The notes beneath the pieces were generated by a model. It was not told the DNA's origin and did no database searches. It worked only from the letters and a program-made list of their open reading frames with translations. Below, in pieces: positions 36,523 to 44,630 of a stretch of 64,000 nt of DNA; positions within the stretch are counted from its first letter, which is position 1; the number at the start of each line of letters is the position of its first letter. The DNA lies in assembly GCF_001187435.1 (NCBI RefSeq), contig NZ_LFXA01000002.1, positions 930,001 to 994,000 of the forward strand, in the 5' to 3' direction. The DNA is from Streptomyces caatingaensis (GTDB taxonomy: Bacteria > Actinomycetota > Actinomycetes > Streptomycetales > Streptomycetaceae). The translations under genes were made by a program, and so were the position numbers.

Positions 36523-37767
36523 CTACGGCTCCAGCGCCGCCACCGCCCGCGCCACCGCCCCCGCCCCGTCCTCCCGGGCGAGGCGGCCCGCCACCTCGCC
36601 CGCCCGCTCCGCGAAGCGGCGTTCGCCCGTGGCGCGCAGCAGCGCCGCCGCCAGGCGCTCCGAGGTGAGCGCGTCGTGCGGCAGCACACCGGGGCTCACC
36701 CCGAGCCGTACGAGCCGCGCCGCCCACCACGGCTGGTCGGTCAGGAGCGGCACCGGCACCGCCGGCACCCCGGCCCGCAGCCCGGCCGCCGTCGTCCCGG
36801 CGCCCGCGTGGTGCACCACCGCCGCCGTGCGCGGCAGCAGCCAGCCGTGCGGCAGGGACCCGACCGTCAGGACGTCGTCGCCGGTCACGGACAGCCCCGC
36901 CCATCCGGCCTGGACGATGCCGCGCAGCCCGGCCCGCCGCAGCGCGCGGGCCGTCAGCTCGCCCAGCCGCCCGGGGTCCTCCGGCATCATGCTGCCGAAG
37001 CCGACGAACACCGGAGGGGGCCCGGCCGCGAGGAAGTCGGTGACGGCGGACGGGGGTTGCCAGGAGGGACACTCGTGCGGCCACCAGTAGCCGGCGACCC
37101 GCAGCCCCGGCCGCCAGTCGGGCGGCCGGGGCACGACGGTGCGGCTGTAACCGTGCCAGATGGGCCAGCGGCTCTTCTCCCGTTCCCTGCGCAGCAGATG
37201 GAGGCTGCGGTGCCGGATGCCGAGGCGCGCGTGGAGCCGCCGGCCGGCCGCGGTGTACAGGGTGTCGGTCAGGGCGTTGACGGCGCGGGCGCGCAGCCGG
37301 TTGCCGTACCCCGGCGGCCGCCAGGGGAGCACACAGGGCGGGAACGCCGAGGTGGGGGCGTCGGGTTGGAGGAAGACCCCCATGCTGCGCACCCGGTGGT
37401 AGCGGGCCACCACGCGGCCGATGGGCGCGACGAGGGTGGACAGCAGGACGAGGTCGGCCTTGGGATCGACGGCGGTGAGCAGCCCGTCCACCAGCCGCAC
37501 CGCGGCCCGTTCCGTGGCGCGGGCCATGTCGTGCAGGGCACGCGGTGAACGCCCCGCGTTCCGGAAGCGGTTGTGCGCCGTGATGAGCTCCTCGAAGGGG
37601 TCGGCCTCCAACGGCCGGCTGCGCATCCCGCAGCAGGTCACCGTGGAGGCGAACTTGGCGTGGGTGACGATCTCCACATGGTGCCCCTCGGCGGCCAGCC
37701 GGTGGCCGAGGCCGGTGTAGGGGGCGACGGAGCCCGTGGTGCCCGCGGTGATGATGTCGATGCGCAT
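36523..37767 (-). CDS. GT1 glycosyltransferase, sterol-3-beta-glucosyltransferase-like
   Basis: The 414-residue product is a GT-B fold, UDP-sugar-type glycosyltransferase. The N-terminal acceptor domain opens MRIDIITAGTTGSVAPYTGLGHRLAAEGHHV. The donor signature is VVHHAGAGTTAAGLRAGVPAVPVPLLTDQPWWAARL, the form found in sterol, macrolide and flavonoid glucosyltransferases. VFVGFGSMMPEDP is the conserved start of the C-terminal domain. The ATG at 37767 has GGAAGG upstream. It is the first gene of the minus-strand operon and is divergent from the acyl-CoA ligase. The acceptor is unknown. Confidence 0.9.
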   Translation of the reverse strand: MRIDIITAGTTGSVAPYTGLGHRLAAEGHHVEIVTHAKFASTVTCCGMRSRPLEADPFEELITAHNRFRNAGRSPRALHDMARATERAAVRLVDGLLTAVDPKADLVLLSTLVAPIGRVVARYHRVRSMGVFLQPDAPTSAFPPCVLPWRPPGYGNRLRARAVNALTDTLYTAAGRRLHARLGIRHRSLHLLRREREKSRWPIWHGYSRTVVPRPPDWRPGLRVAGYWWPHECPSWQPPSAVTDFLAAGPPPVFVGFGSMMPEDPGRLGELTARALRRAGLRGIVQAGWAGLSVTGDDVLTVGSLPHGWLLPRTAAVVHHAGAGTTAAGLRAGVPAVPVPLLTDQPWWAARLVRLGVSPGVLPHDALTSERLAAALLRATGERRFAERAGEVAGRLAREDGAGAVARAVAALEP

Positions 37768-37991
37768 GTCCGGCCTTCCATCCCGGCCCGGCCCGCCCGC
37801 CGCGACCGCCGGCCGGCCGCGGGTCGGGTGCCTGCCGGAAACAACGACGCGGCGGTCGGCCGGATACGGCGCGGGTGCCACCCTGGGCGCGTGTGTGCGG
37901 TTCGACGGCGGCCACCGGCCCACTGGCTGGAATCCATCGTTCCGGTAGGCCCTGTGAACGGAAGTTCGAGCTGTCATGTTTGCATGACCTC

Positions 37992-39548
37992 ATGCAAGAT
38001 ACACAGGTTTCCTCGCGCGACGAGCGCACGTACCTCGACCACATCCTGGAGCAGTGGGACCGGGAAACGGACACGGAGGCGCTCGTCCAGGGCCCGGTGC
38101 GGCTGACCCGCGCCGAGGCCCGCGACACCCTCTTCCGCATCGGCCACGCCCTGCTCGCCGAGGGGCTGGAACCCGGCGACGCGGTGGGTCTGTTTCTGGC
38201 CAACCGGCCCGAGGGCGTGCTCGCCCAGCTCGCCGTCCACCTCATCGGGTGCCGGGTCGTCTTCCTGCCCCCGGAGCCGGGCCGGGGCGAACTCGCCGCG
38301 CTGGCCGGGCAGGCCGACGTGCGGGCCATCGTCTTCGACCCCCTCTTCGCCGAGCACGCCACCGCGCTGCCCGCCCTGATGGAGCGTCCGCCCCGGCTGC
38401 TCGGCCTCGGCCCCGCCGACGGCGCCACCGACCTCCTGGCGGCGGCCGGCGGACAGCCGGCGACGCGCCCGGCCGCCCCCGTGCTCCCCGCGGACGAGGC
38501 CATGACCGTCCTCTACACCGGCGGCACCCTGGGCAACCCCAAGCTGGCCGGGCAGGGCCGGGCCCTGTACGACCGCATGGTCGACGCGGTGCGCAACGCG
38601 CCCTGGCTGCGGGGCCACCGGGTCCTGGCCGCGACCCTGATCACCCACGGCAGCGGGCACCTGGTCTCCGTCCAGGGGCTCGTCTCGGGGGCGACCGTCG
38701 TGCTGCTGCCCGGCTTCGAGGCCGGCCACGCGCTGTCGGTGCTGCGCGAGGAGCGCATCAACTCCGCCATGTTCGTCCCGCCCATGCTCTACGAGCTGCT
38801 GGACCACCCCGACTGCCGGCCCGGCGGATTTCCGCACATGGAGTCGCTGTTCGTGGGCGGCGCGGCGACGGCGCCCGAGCGGCTGCGCCAGGCGGGCGCG
38901 GTCTTCGGGCCGGTGATCGGGCAGGGCTACGGCCAGTCCGAGGCGCTCGGGATCACCCTGATGCTCCCCGACGACTACGACGACGGGCACCCCGAGCGGT
39001 GGGCCAGCGTCGGCAGGGTCATCGACGGCGTCGAGGTCGAGATCCGGGACGAGGACGGCACCGCGCTGCCCGACGGCGCGACCGGCGAGCTGTACGTCCG
39101 CGGCGAGACCGTGATGCGGGGCTACTACCGCGACCCCGAACGCACCGCCGCCGCCCTGCGCGACGGCTGGCTGGCCACCGGGGACATGGGTTACCGCGAC
39201 CCCCACGGCTACCTCTACCTGGTGGACCGGGCCAAGGACATCATCGTCACCGGCCGCACCAGCGACAACGTCTACTCCCGCGTCCTGGAGGACTTCCTGC
39301 TCTCCCTGGACGGCGTGCGCAACGCCGCCGCGGTGGGCGTGCCGGACGAGCGGTACGGCGAGGCCGTCCACGTCTTCCTCGCCACCGACAAGGACGACGC
39401 GGTGGACCCGGCGGCCGTGGGCGCCGCCGTCGTGGCCGAGCTCGGCGAGCTCTACGAGCCGCGCCACATCACGCAGTTGAGGTCCCTGCCGCTCACCCGG
39501 ATAGGCAAGGTGGACAAGAAGGCGCTGCGCGCCCTGCTCAGTTCCTGA
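37992..39548 (+). CDS. AMP-dependent acyl-CoA synthetase/ligase with variant P-loop
   Basis: The 518-residue enzyme belongs to the adenylate-forming superfamily. It keeps the GYGQSEALG (A5), GELYVRGETVMRGYYRDPERT, DGWLATGDMGYRDPHGYLYLVDRAKD (A7-A8) and LTRIGKVDKKAL (A10 lysine) segments. The A3 phosphate loop reads YTGGTLGNPKL (175-185), where the common form is TSGTTGxPKG, so it is a divergent clade. It is divergent from the glycosyltransferase with about 224 nt between, and probably supplies the acyl-CoA for the WS/DGAT-like enzyme. No good ribosome site precedes the ATG, so the start is uncertain. Its 3' end overlaps the convergent TetR gene by 11 nt. Confidence 0.88.
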   Translation: MQDTQVSSRDERTYLDHILEQWDRETDTEALVQGPVRLTRAEARDTLFRIGHALLAEGLEPGDAVGLFLANRPEGVLAQLAVHLIGCRVVFLPPEPGRGELAALAGQADVRAIVFDPLFAEHATALPALMERPPRLLGLGPADGATDLLAAAGGQPATRPAAPVLPADEAMTVLYTGGTLGNPKLAGQGRALYDRMVDAVRNAPWLRGHRVLAATLITHGSGHLVSVQGLVSGATVVLLPGFEAGHALSVLREERINSAMFVPPMLYELLDHPDCRPGGFPHMESLFVGGAATAPERLRQAGAVFGPVIGQGYGQSEALGITLMLPDDYDDGHPERWASVGRVIDGVEVEIRDEDGTALPDGATGELYVRGETVMRGYYRDPERTAAALRDGWLATGDMGYRDPHGYLYLVDRAKDIIVTGRTSDNVYSRVLEDFLLSLDGVRNAAAVGVPDERYGEAVHVFLATDKDDAVDPAAVGAAVVAELGELYEPRHITQLRSLPLTRIGKVDKKALRALLSS

Positions 39549-40122
39549 CGTCGCCCGCCCCGAGCACCCCGTCGAGCAGCCGCCGCAGCGCCCACGCGAA
39601 GTCGGAGCGCTCGTCGGGGGCCGGGGGAGGGGGTGTTCGGGTGTGGCCCAGGGGGTGGGTGTTGAGGATGTGGCCGAGGAGGAGGTTCCAGAGGGCGCGG
39701 TAGGCGCGGGGGGCGTCGTCGGGGGAGAGGCCCGCGGTCTCCAGGGCGTCGAGGGCCGCGCCGGCGAAGTCGTCGGCGCCGTGGGCGAGATGCTCGCCGT
39801 CGGCGATGATGCGGGCGGCCCACGGGTGCCGGAGGAAGTGGTCGTGGGCGGCCAGCCAGTGCCGGGTGAGGCGCTCGCGGGCGTCGTCGACGCCGTCGGC
39901 CGGGCGCGGGAGGCGGGCGGCGACGTCGTCGGCGAGCAGGCCCAGGAGGGCGCCGCGGTCGGTGATGTGGCGGTACAGGGAGGCCTGGCCGGTGCCGAGG
40001 CGCTGGGCGACGCGGCGTACGGTCAGGGCGCCGAGCCCCTCCTCGTCGGCGATGCGCCGGGCCTCGGCGACGATCCGGTCCCGGGACAGGGTGCGGGGGC
40101 GGCCGGGGCCTCGGAGTGTCAC
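39538..40122 (-). CDS. TetR family regulator, divergent from an MFS transporter
   Basis: This 194-residue repressor has a clean TetR DNA-binding domain (LSRDRIVAEARRIADEEGLGALTVRRVAQRLGTGQASLYRHITDRGALLGLLADDV). The C-terminal domain resembles the TetR_C_11-like class (LLGHILNTHPLGH). It is divergent from an MFS transporter. A TGCGAAC-N3-GTTCGCA palindrome beside the transporter start is the likely operator. Its 3' end overlaps the convergent ligase gene. Confidence 0.9.
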   Translation of the reverse strand: MTLRGPGRPRTLSRDRIVAEARRIADEEGLGALTVRRVAQRLGTGQASLYRHITDRGALLGLLADDVAARLPRPADGVDDARERLTRHWLAAHDHFLRHPWAARIIADGEHLAHGADDFAGAALDALETAGLSPDDAPRAYRALWNLLLGHILNTHPLGHTRTPPPPAPDERSDFAWALRRLLDGVLGAGDVRN

Positions 40123-40165
40123 GCCGTCACCTTACACAGCGGACGGAACCGCCTTGCGGGGCAGG

Positions 40166-40207
40166 AGAAGTAAGCCTAGCCTTACCCGTGTGCGAACGGC
40201 GTTCGCA
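40166..40207. promoter_or_regulatory. Possible iron box and TetR operator upstream of MFS transporter
   Basis: On the minus strand 40184-40166 reads TAAGGCTAGGCTTACTTCT, matching 13 of 19 positions of the DtxR/IdeR/DmdR iron-box consensus TTAGGTTAGGCTAACCTAA. Immediately downstream TGCGAAC (40191-40197), GGC and GTTCGCA (40201-40207) form a 7-bp dyad suited to the divergent TetR protein. Both assignments are inferred from sequence alone. Confidence 0.5.
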
Positions 40208-40240
40208 AAAGCGCCCGCCCCCGTCCACCCGAGGAACGCC

Positions 40241-41668
40241 TTGGCCACCACCGCCCCCCGGACCTCCGGGAACGCCGCCCTGACCGCCCTCGTCCTCGCG
40301 GTCCTCTCCTACTCCCTCGTCCAGACGATGCTGGTGCCGACCGTCGGCGTCCTCCAGCGCGACCTCCACACCTCTCCGGCCGCCGCCTCCTGGGCCGTGC
40401 TCAGCGCCACCCTGCTCGCCAGCGCCGTCCTCACCCCGCTCATCAGCCGCCTCGGCGACCGGCACGGCAGACGCCGCGTCCTGGTGGCGACCCTGACGGT
40501 GCATCTCGCCGCGACCCTCGGGGCGGCCTTCGCCCCGGGCGTCGCCCCGCTCATCGCGCTGCGCGCCGTCCAGGGCGTCAGCCTCGCCCTGCTGCCGCTG
40601 GCCCTCGGCCTGATCCGCGACGTCCTCCCGCCGCACCGCGTGGCGGCCGGGCTCGGCCTCGCCTCCGGGCTGGTCGCCGGTGCCGCCGGCGCCGGGCTGG
40701 TCGTCGGGGGCCTCCTCGTCGACCACGCCTCCTGGCGCTGGCTGTTCGTCGCCGGCGCGGCGCTGATCGCGGCCGCCCTGCTCGCCGTCCTGCGCTGGGT
40801 GCCCGGGAGCACCCACACCGCCCCGGGGCCGCTCGACCTCCCCGGCGCGGCCCTGCTCGGCGCCGCCCTGGTCGCCGTGCTGCTCGCGCTCACCGAGGGG
40901 CCGTCGTGGGGCTGGGCCTCGGCCCCGGTGCTCGTCCTCCTCGCCGCCGGCGCCGTCCTCGCGGCGCTCTTCCTGCGCCGCGAACGCCGGGCCCGGCACC
41001 CGCTCGTGGAGCCGCAGTTGCTCCTCGGGCGCGCCGTGGGCACCGTCCACCTCGGCGCCTTCCTGCTGGGCGCCACCCAGTTCGTCTTCTACGTGCTCAT
41101 CCCCAGGCTCGCCCAGTCCCCGGCCGGCCAGGGCCCCGGCTTCGGCGCGTCCGTCACGGCCGCCGGGCTGATCCTCGTCCCCGGCACGCTGTGCGGCCTG
41201 CCCGCCGGCATCCTCGCCGGCCGGGTCGAACGGCGCCTGGGCGTCCGCGCGCCGCTCGCCCTCGGCCTGGCGGCCGGCGCGGCCGGCGGGGCGCTGCTGG
41301 CCCTCGCGCACGGCACGGCCTGGCAGGTCGCCGGCTGCTACGCCGTGATCGGCACCGGCTCCGGCATGGCGATGGCCGCCCTGCCGCGCCGGGTCGGCCA
41401 GGTCTCGGCGGCGGCCGACGGCGCCACGGCCAACGGCGTCAACACCGTGGCACGCACGGTGGGCGGCGCGGTCGGCAGCCAGCTGGCCACCGCGATCCTC
41501 GCCTCACGGCCCGCCGCCTCGGGCTTCACCGTCTCGTTCTGGACGGGCGCGGCCGTCGCCGCCGCCGGTGCGCTGCTGGTGTCCGCGGGCCCGCGCGTGG
41601 GCGGACCGGCCGCGCCGGCGCCGCGCGAGCCGGCGCGCGCCTCGGCCCAACAGACCCTGGAGTCATGA
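40241..41668 (+). CDS. MFS transporter (DHA-type drug/siderophore exporter)
   Basis: The 475-residue integral membrane protein has the MFS loop motif GDRHGRRRVLVAT and the RAVQGVSLALLPLALGLIRDVLP segment of drug:H+ antiporters. Hydrophobic segments suggest about 12-14 helices. The second half starts RRERRARHPLVEPQLLLGRAVG, typical of the DHA2/EmrB group. The TTG at 40241 has GAGGA correctly spaced and defines the family-like N-terminus, so the far longer open frame is not used. Regulation by the divergent TetR and possibly by iron is suggested by the upstream sites. Confidence 0.88.
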   Translation: MATTAPRTSGNAALTALVLAVLSYSLVQTMLVPTVGVLQRDLHTSPAAASWAVLSATLLASAVLTPLISRLGDRHGRRRVLVATLTVHLAATLGAAFAPGVAPLIALRAVQGVSLALLPLALGLIRDVLPPHRVAAGLGLASGLVAGAAGAGLVVGGLLVDHASWRWLFVAGAALIAAALLAVLRWVPGSTHTAPGPLDLPGAALLGAALVAVLLALTEGPSWGWASAPVLVLLAAGAVLAALFLRRERRARHPLVEPQLLLGRAVGTVHLGAFLLGATQFVFYVLIPRLAQSPAGQGPGFGASVTAAGLILVPGTLCGLPAGILAGRVERRLGVRAPLALGLAAGAAGGALLALAHGTAWQVAGCYAVIGTGSGMAMAALPRRVGQVSAAADGATANGVNTVARTVGGAVGSQLATAILASRPAASGFTVSFWTGAAVAAAGALLVSAGPRVGGPAAPAPREPARASAQQTLES

Positions 41669-41678
41669 GGTGTGGGGA

Positions 41679-42809
41679 TCAGCCCGGCCCCAGCCCGTAC
41701 ACCCGCCGGGCGTTGCCCGCCCCGATCAGCTCCGCGACGCGCGCCGCGTCCCCCGCCGACCAGGCGCCGTCGCCCACCCAGCCGTCCAACAGCCGCGCCA
41801 GGCCCCGGCGGAAGAGCTCGGCGCCCACCACGTACAGCTCCGCCAGACCGGCCGCGTCCGTGGAGAACATCAGCTTGCCGAAGGGGGCCAGTTCCAGGGC
41901 CTCGGCCAGCACCGCCTCGGCGCGGGCGCCGCTGTACGACAGGGCGAGCCCGACGTCGGCGTAGACGTGCGGGAAGGCGTGGGCGAGGTAGGCGGCGCTG
42001 CGGTGGTACGGGTAGCAGTGCAGCAGTACCAGCGCCGAGCCCGTGGGGCGCACCGCGCGGGCGAAGTCGGTGAGCAGGGCCGGGTCGCAGCGGTGGAGGG
42101 TGAGGTCGGGGTCGCCGAAGCCGGTGTGCAGCTGGAGCGGCAGGCCGGTCTCGGCCGCGGACCACAGCAGGTGCCGCAGCAGCACCGGATCGGTGAGCCG
42201 GCCGCCCGGCGTGCGGCAGGCCAGCCACCGGTCCGCCGCGGCGCGCACCTCGGCCTGGCCGGGCGGGTTGGGCTCGAAGTCGAGGCCGTAGCGGTAGGCG
42301 GCCACCGACTTGAAGGCGACCGCCGTGCCCGCGGCCTCGCCCACCGCGTGGGACAGCCCGGCGAGGAACTCGGCCCGGTCCCCCGCCGCGTCGGCGATCC
42401 GCTCGGCCAGCCGCTCCAGGCGCACCACCTCGTGCCAGGCGGCGCCGCCCGCCGCCCGGGCGAGCTCCTCGGGGCCCGTCAGGTCGTCGTCGAGGCCGGT
42501 GTCGACGAGGTAGTCGGTGATGCCGGTCGAGCGCAGCAGCCGCCGGGCGGTCTCGTCCGGGCCGAGCTCCCGGCGCCGTTCGAGGTACTCGGCCGGGGCG
42601 CAGTGCGGGTCGAGACCGAGCAGCGGCGGGCACCAGCGGCGCACGGCGTAGCCCAGCTGGCTGTCGAGGAAGGTGGTGCCGGACGGGGCGGGCGCGTCGG
42701 ACTCGCTGAGGAGCGCGGCGAACGCGTCGGGCCCCGGCTCGGTGCGGAGCAGACCGTGGCAGTGGTGGTCCACCAGCGCGGGCGGGGACGGCTTGGCGTG
42801 GGCGCCCAT
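41679..42809 (-). CDS. Amidohydrolase family protein, FluG N-terminal-domain-like
   Basis: The 376-residue protein is an amidohydrolase-2-like metal-dependent hydrolase. The N-terminal VDHHCHG gives the HxH metal motif. LQLHTGFGDPDL, LLHCYPYHRSAAYLAHAFPHVYADVGLA and the FSTDA aspartate match the domain that forms the N-terminal half of fungal FluG. It starts one nucleotide after the stop codon of the glutamine-synthetase-like gene, so the two are tightly coupled. Together they look like a split FluG, possibly hydrolysing a gamma-glutamylated or glutamine-like compound. The real substrate is not known. Confidence 0.86.
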   Translation of the reverse strand: MGAHAKPSPPALVDHHCHGLLRTEPGPDAFAALLSESDAPAPSGTTFLDSQLGYAVRRWCPPLLGLDPHCAPAEYLERRRELGPDETARRLLRSTGITDYLVDTGLDDDLTGPEELARAAGGAAWHEVVRLERLAERIADAAGDRAEFLAGLSHAVGEAAGTAVAFKSVAAYRYGLDFEPNPPGQAEVRAAADRWLACRTPGGRLTDPVLLRHLLWSAAETGLPLQLHTGFGDPDLTLHRCDPALLTDFARAVRPTGSALVLLHCYPYHRSAAYLAHAFPHVYADVGLALSYSGARAEAVLAEALELAPFGKLMFSTDAAGLAELYVVGAELFRRGLARLLDGWVGDGAWSAGDAARVAELIGAGNARRVYGLGPG

Positions 42810-42810
42810 G

Positions 42811-44172
42811 TCAGTACCGCCGCCGTGTCGCGTCGGCGATCTCCTGCGGGGCCGCCTCCTCGTACTGCCGGACCTCCGCGCGGCGCACCGCCGCGACGGC
42901 CTCGAAGAGCGGCTCACCGAGCGCGGCCCGCAGCACGTCCGAGCGCAGGAAGCAGTCCAGCACGGCGGCCGGCGAGGCGGGCAGCCGCTCCTGGCCGCCG
43001 GTGACGGCGGGGTCGCCGGCGGCCGGCGGCGGCAGCGTCAGGCCGTCCTCGATCCCGGCGAGCCCGGCGGCGATCACCGCCCCGGCCGCCAGGTACGGAT
43101 TGGCCGCCCCGTCGAAGCACTTGACCTCGGCGTTGGCCTGGTCCTCCGCGTCCGGCGGGCCCGGCACGAAGCGGATGGCGGCCTCCCGGTTCTCCGGTCC
43201 CCAGCAGGCGAAGACCCCGGCCCAGTGCGAGGGCTTGAACCGCAGATGGCTCGCGGGGGAGGGGGCGCCCAGGGCGAGCAGCGCGGGCAGCTCCCGCAGC
43301 ACGCCGGCGAGGAACGCCGCGCACTCCGCCGTCATCCCGGACGGGCCGTCGCCGCCCCGGCACAGGTTCCGCTCCCCGCGCAGCAGGCTCAGATGCAGAT
43401 GGGCGCCGTTGCCCACGCCGCCGGGATCCACGACGGGCCCGAACTCCGCCCGGACGCCGTGCCGTTGGGACACCGCGCGGACCGTCTCGCGGACGAGCAC
43501 GGCGAGGTCCGCCGCCCCCACCGGGTCCGCGGCCGCCACCGACACCTCGAACTGCCCCGGCGCGTACTCGGGATGGAGCTGGAGGACCTCGACGTCCTGC
43601 GCGGCGAGGGCGTCGAGGACGTCCCGCAGATAGCCGGACAGCTCCACCAGCCGCGCCATCCCGTAGGCCGGTCCCGAACAGGCGTAGGAAGGACCCCCGT
43701 TGGGGCCGTCGTCGCGCGTGACGATCCACTCCGTCTCGAACCCCATGCGCAGCCGCAGCCCGTGGTCGGCCGCGGCCCGCTCCGCCATCCGGCGGGCGAA
43801 CCGCCGCTGGCAGGCGGCGTACGGGCGGCCGTCCTGCTCGTACCGGTCGGCCGGCGCCCAGGCCCAGCCCGGCTGCGCGGCCAGCACGGTGAGCCGGCCG
43901 AGGTCGGGGAAGAGCCGCAGATCACCGGTGGGGCCGCCGATGTACGGACTGGTGACGACGGAGTCGTCCGTGAGATAGACGTCGAACACCGGCGACATCC
44001 CCACCCCCCAGCGCGCGGCGTGCGCCAGCCGGGCGGTCGGCACGCCCTTGACCCGGGTGATGCCCGCGTTGTCCACCCAGGTCAGGGCCACGGCCCGGAC
44101 GTCCCGCGCGGTGAGCTGCGCGGCCTCCTGCCGGGCCGCCGACTCCGCGCGCTCGCGTTCCGGCCTGTGCAT
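42811..44172 (-). CDS. Glutamine synthetase family protein (gamma-glutamyl ligase-like)
   Basis: The 453-residue product is a GS-fold gamma-glutamyl ligase, cytoplasmic and ATP-dependent. Catalytic features are present: the metal-binding Glu pair in GFETEWIV, HPEYAPGQFEVS, the NGAHLHLSL segment with its nucleotide/metal-binding His, and the CWGPENREAAIRF arginine region. It is not housekeeping GlnA, which has a different N-terminus and an adenylylation loop. Relatives glutamylate polyamines, ethanolamine or aniline-type amines. The strong GGAGGAG before the ATG at 44172 sets the start. It is followed directly by the FluG-like amidohydrolase. Confidence 0.88.
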   Translation of the reverse strand: MHRPERERAESAARQEAAQLTARDVRAVALTWVDNAGITRVKGVPTARLAHAARWGVGMSPVFDVYLTDDSVVTSPYIGGPTGDLRLFPDLGRLTVLAAQPGWAWAPADRYEQDGRPYAACQRRFARRMAERAAADHGLRLRMGFETEWIVTRDDGPNGGPSYACSGPAYGMARLVELSGYLRDVLDALAAQDVEVLQLHPEYAPGQFEVSVAAADPVGAADLAVLVRETVRAVSQRHGVRAEFGPVVDPGGVGNGAHLHLSLLRGERNLCRGGDGPSGMTAECAAFLAGVLRELPALLALGAPSPASHLRFKPSHWAGVFACWGPENREAAIRFVPGPPDAEDQANAEVKCFDGAANPYLAAGAVIAAGLAGIEDGLTLPPPAAGDPAVTGGQERLPASPAAVLDCFLRSDVLRAALGEPLFEAVAAVRRAEVRQYEEAAPQEIADATRRRY

Positions 44173-44630
44173 GGCGGTCTCCTCCGGCGGGGTGTGGGGA
44201 CGGCGACGGCGCCACCGGGAAATCCGCGCCGCCCAGAGATTCTGGTCCGGATCGCCCCGCGCGACACCTCGAACCGGGGCCTTTCGGTGGAATCGGGGAC
44301 GCGGTGGTGTCAAGGTGCCGCCGTGCGGCCCGCGTTCACCGCTCCCGTCCGAACTCCGGTTCCCGGCCGGGGAGATGGACGGCGCGGCGGGGCCGCGGCC
44401 GCCGTCGCCCCCGGCGCCCGCCGGACGGGGCGGAACCGGACGGCCGACCCTCGGTTGCGGGAGCCCGCCCCTGCACCGAGGCTGGAGCCGAGATCAGCGA
44501 GCCAGCCCGGACGGATCCAGCCCGGACGCTTCTCCCGGAACGGCCTGTTCCGGCCCGGGGAGCAGCCGAGTGAGCACTGGTGCGAGCGCTGGGCATGAGG
44601 TGCCGGGCCGGCACCGTTGAGGAGTCAGTC
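44173..44630. other. 458-nt divergent intergenic region
   Basis: This lies between the minus-strand GS-like gene and the plus-strand polysaccharide deacetylase and should hold both promoters. I see no credible ORF. Two copies of CCAGCCCGGACG (44502-44513, 44517-44528) sit 15 bp apart upstream of the deacetylase. TTGAGGAG (44617-44624) is the deacetylase ribosome site. Confidence 0.45.
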
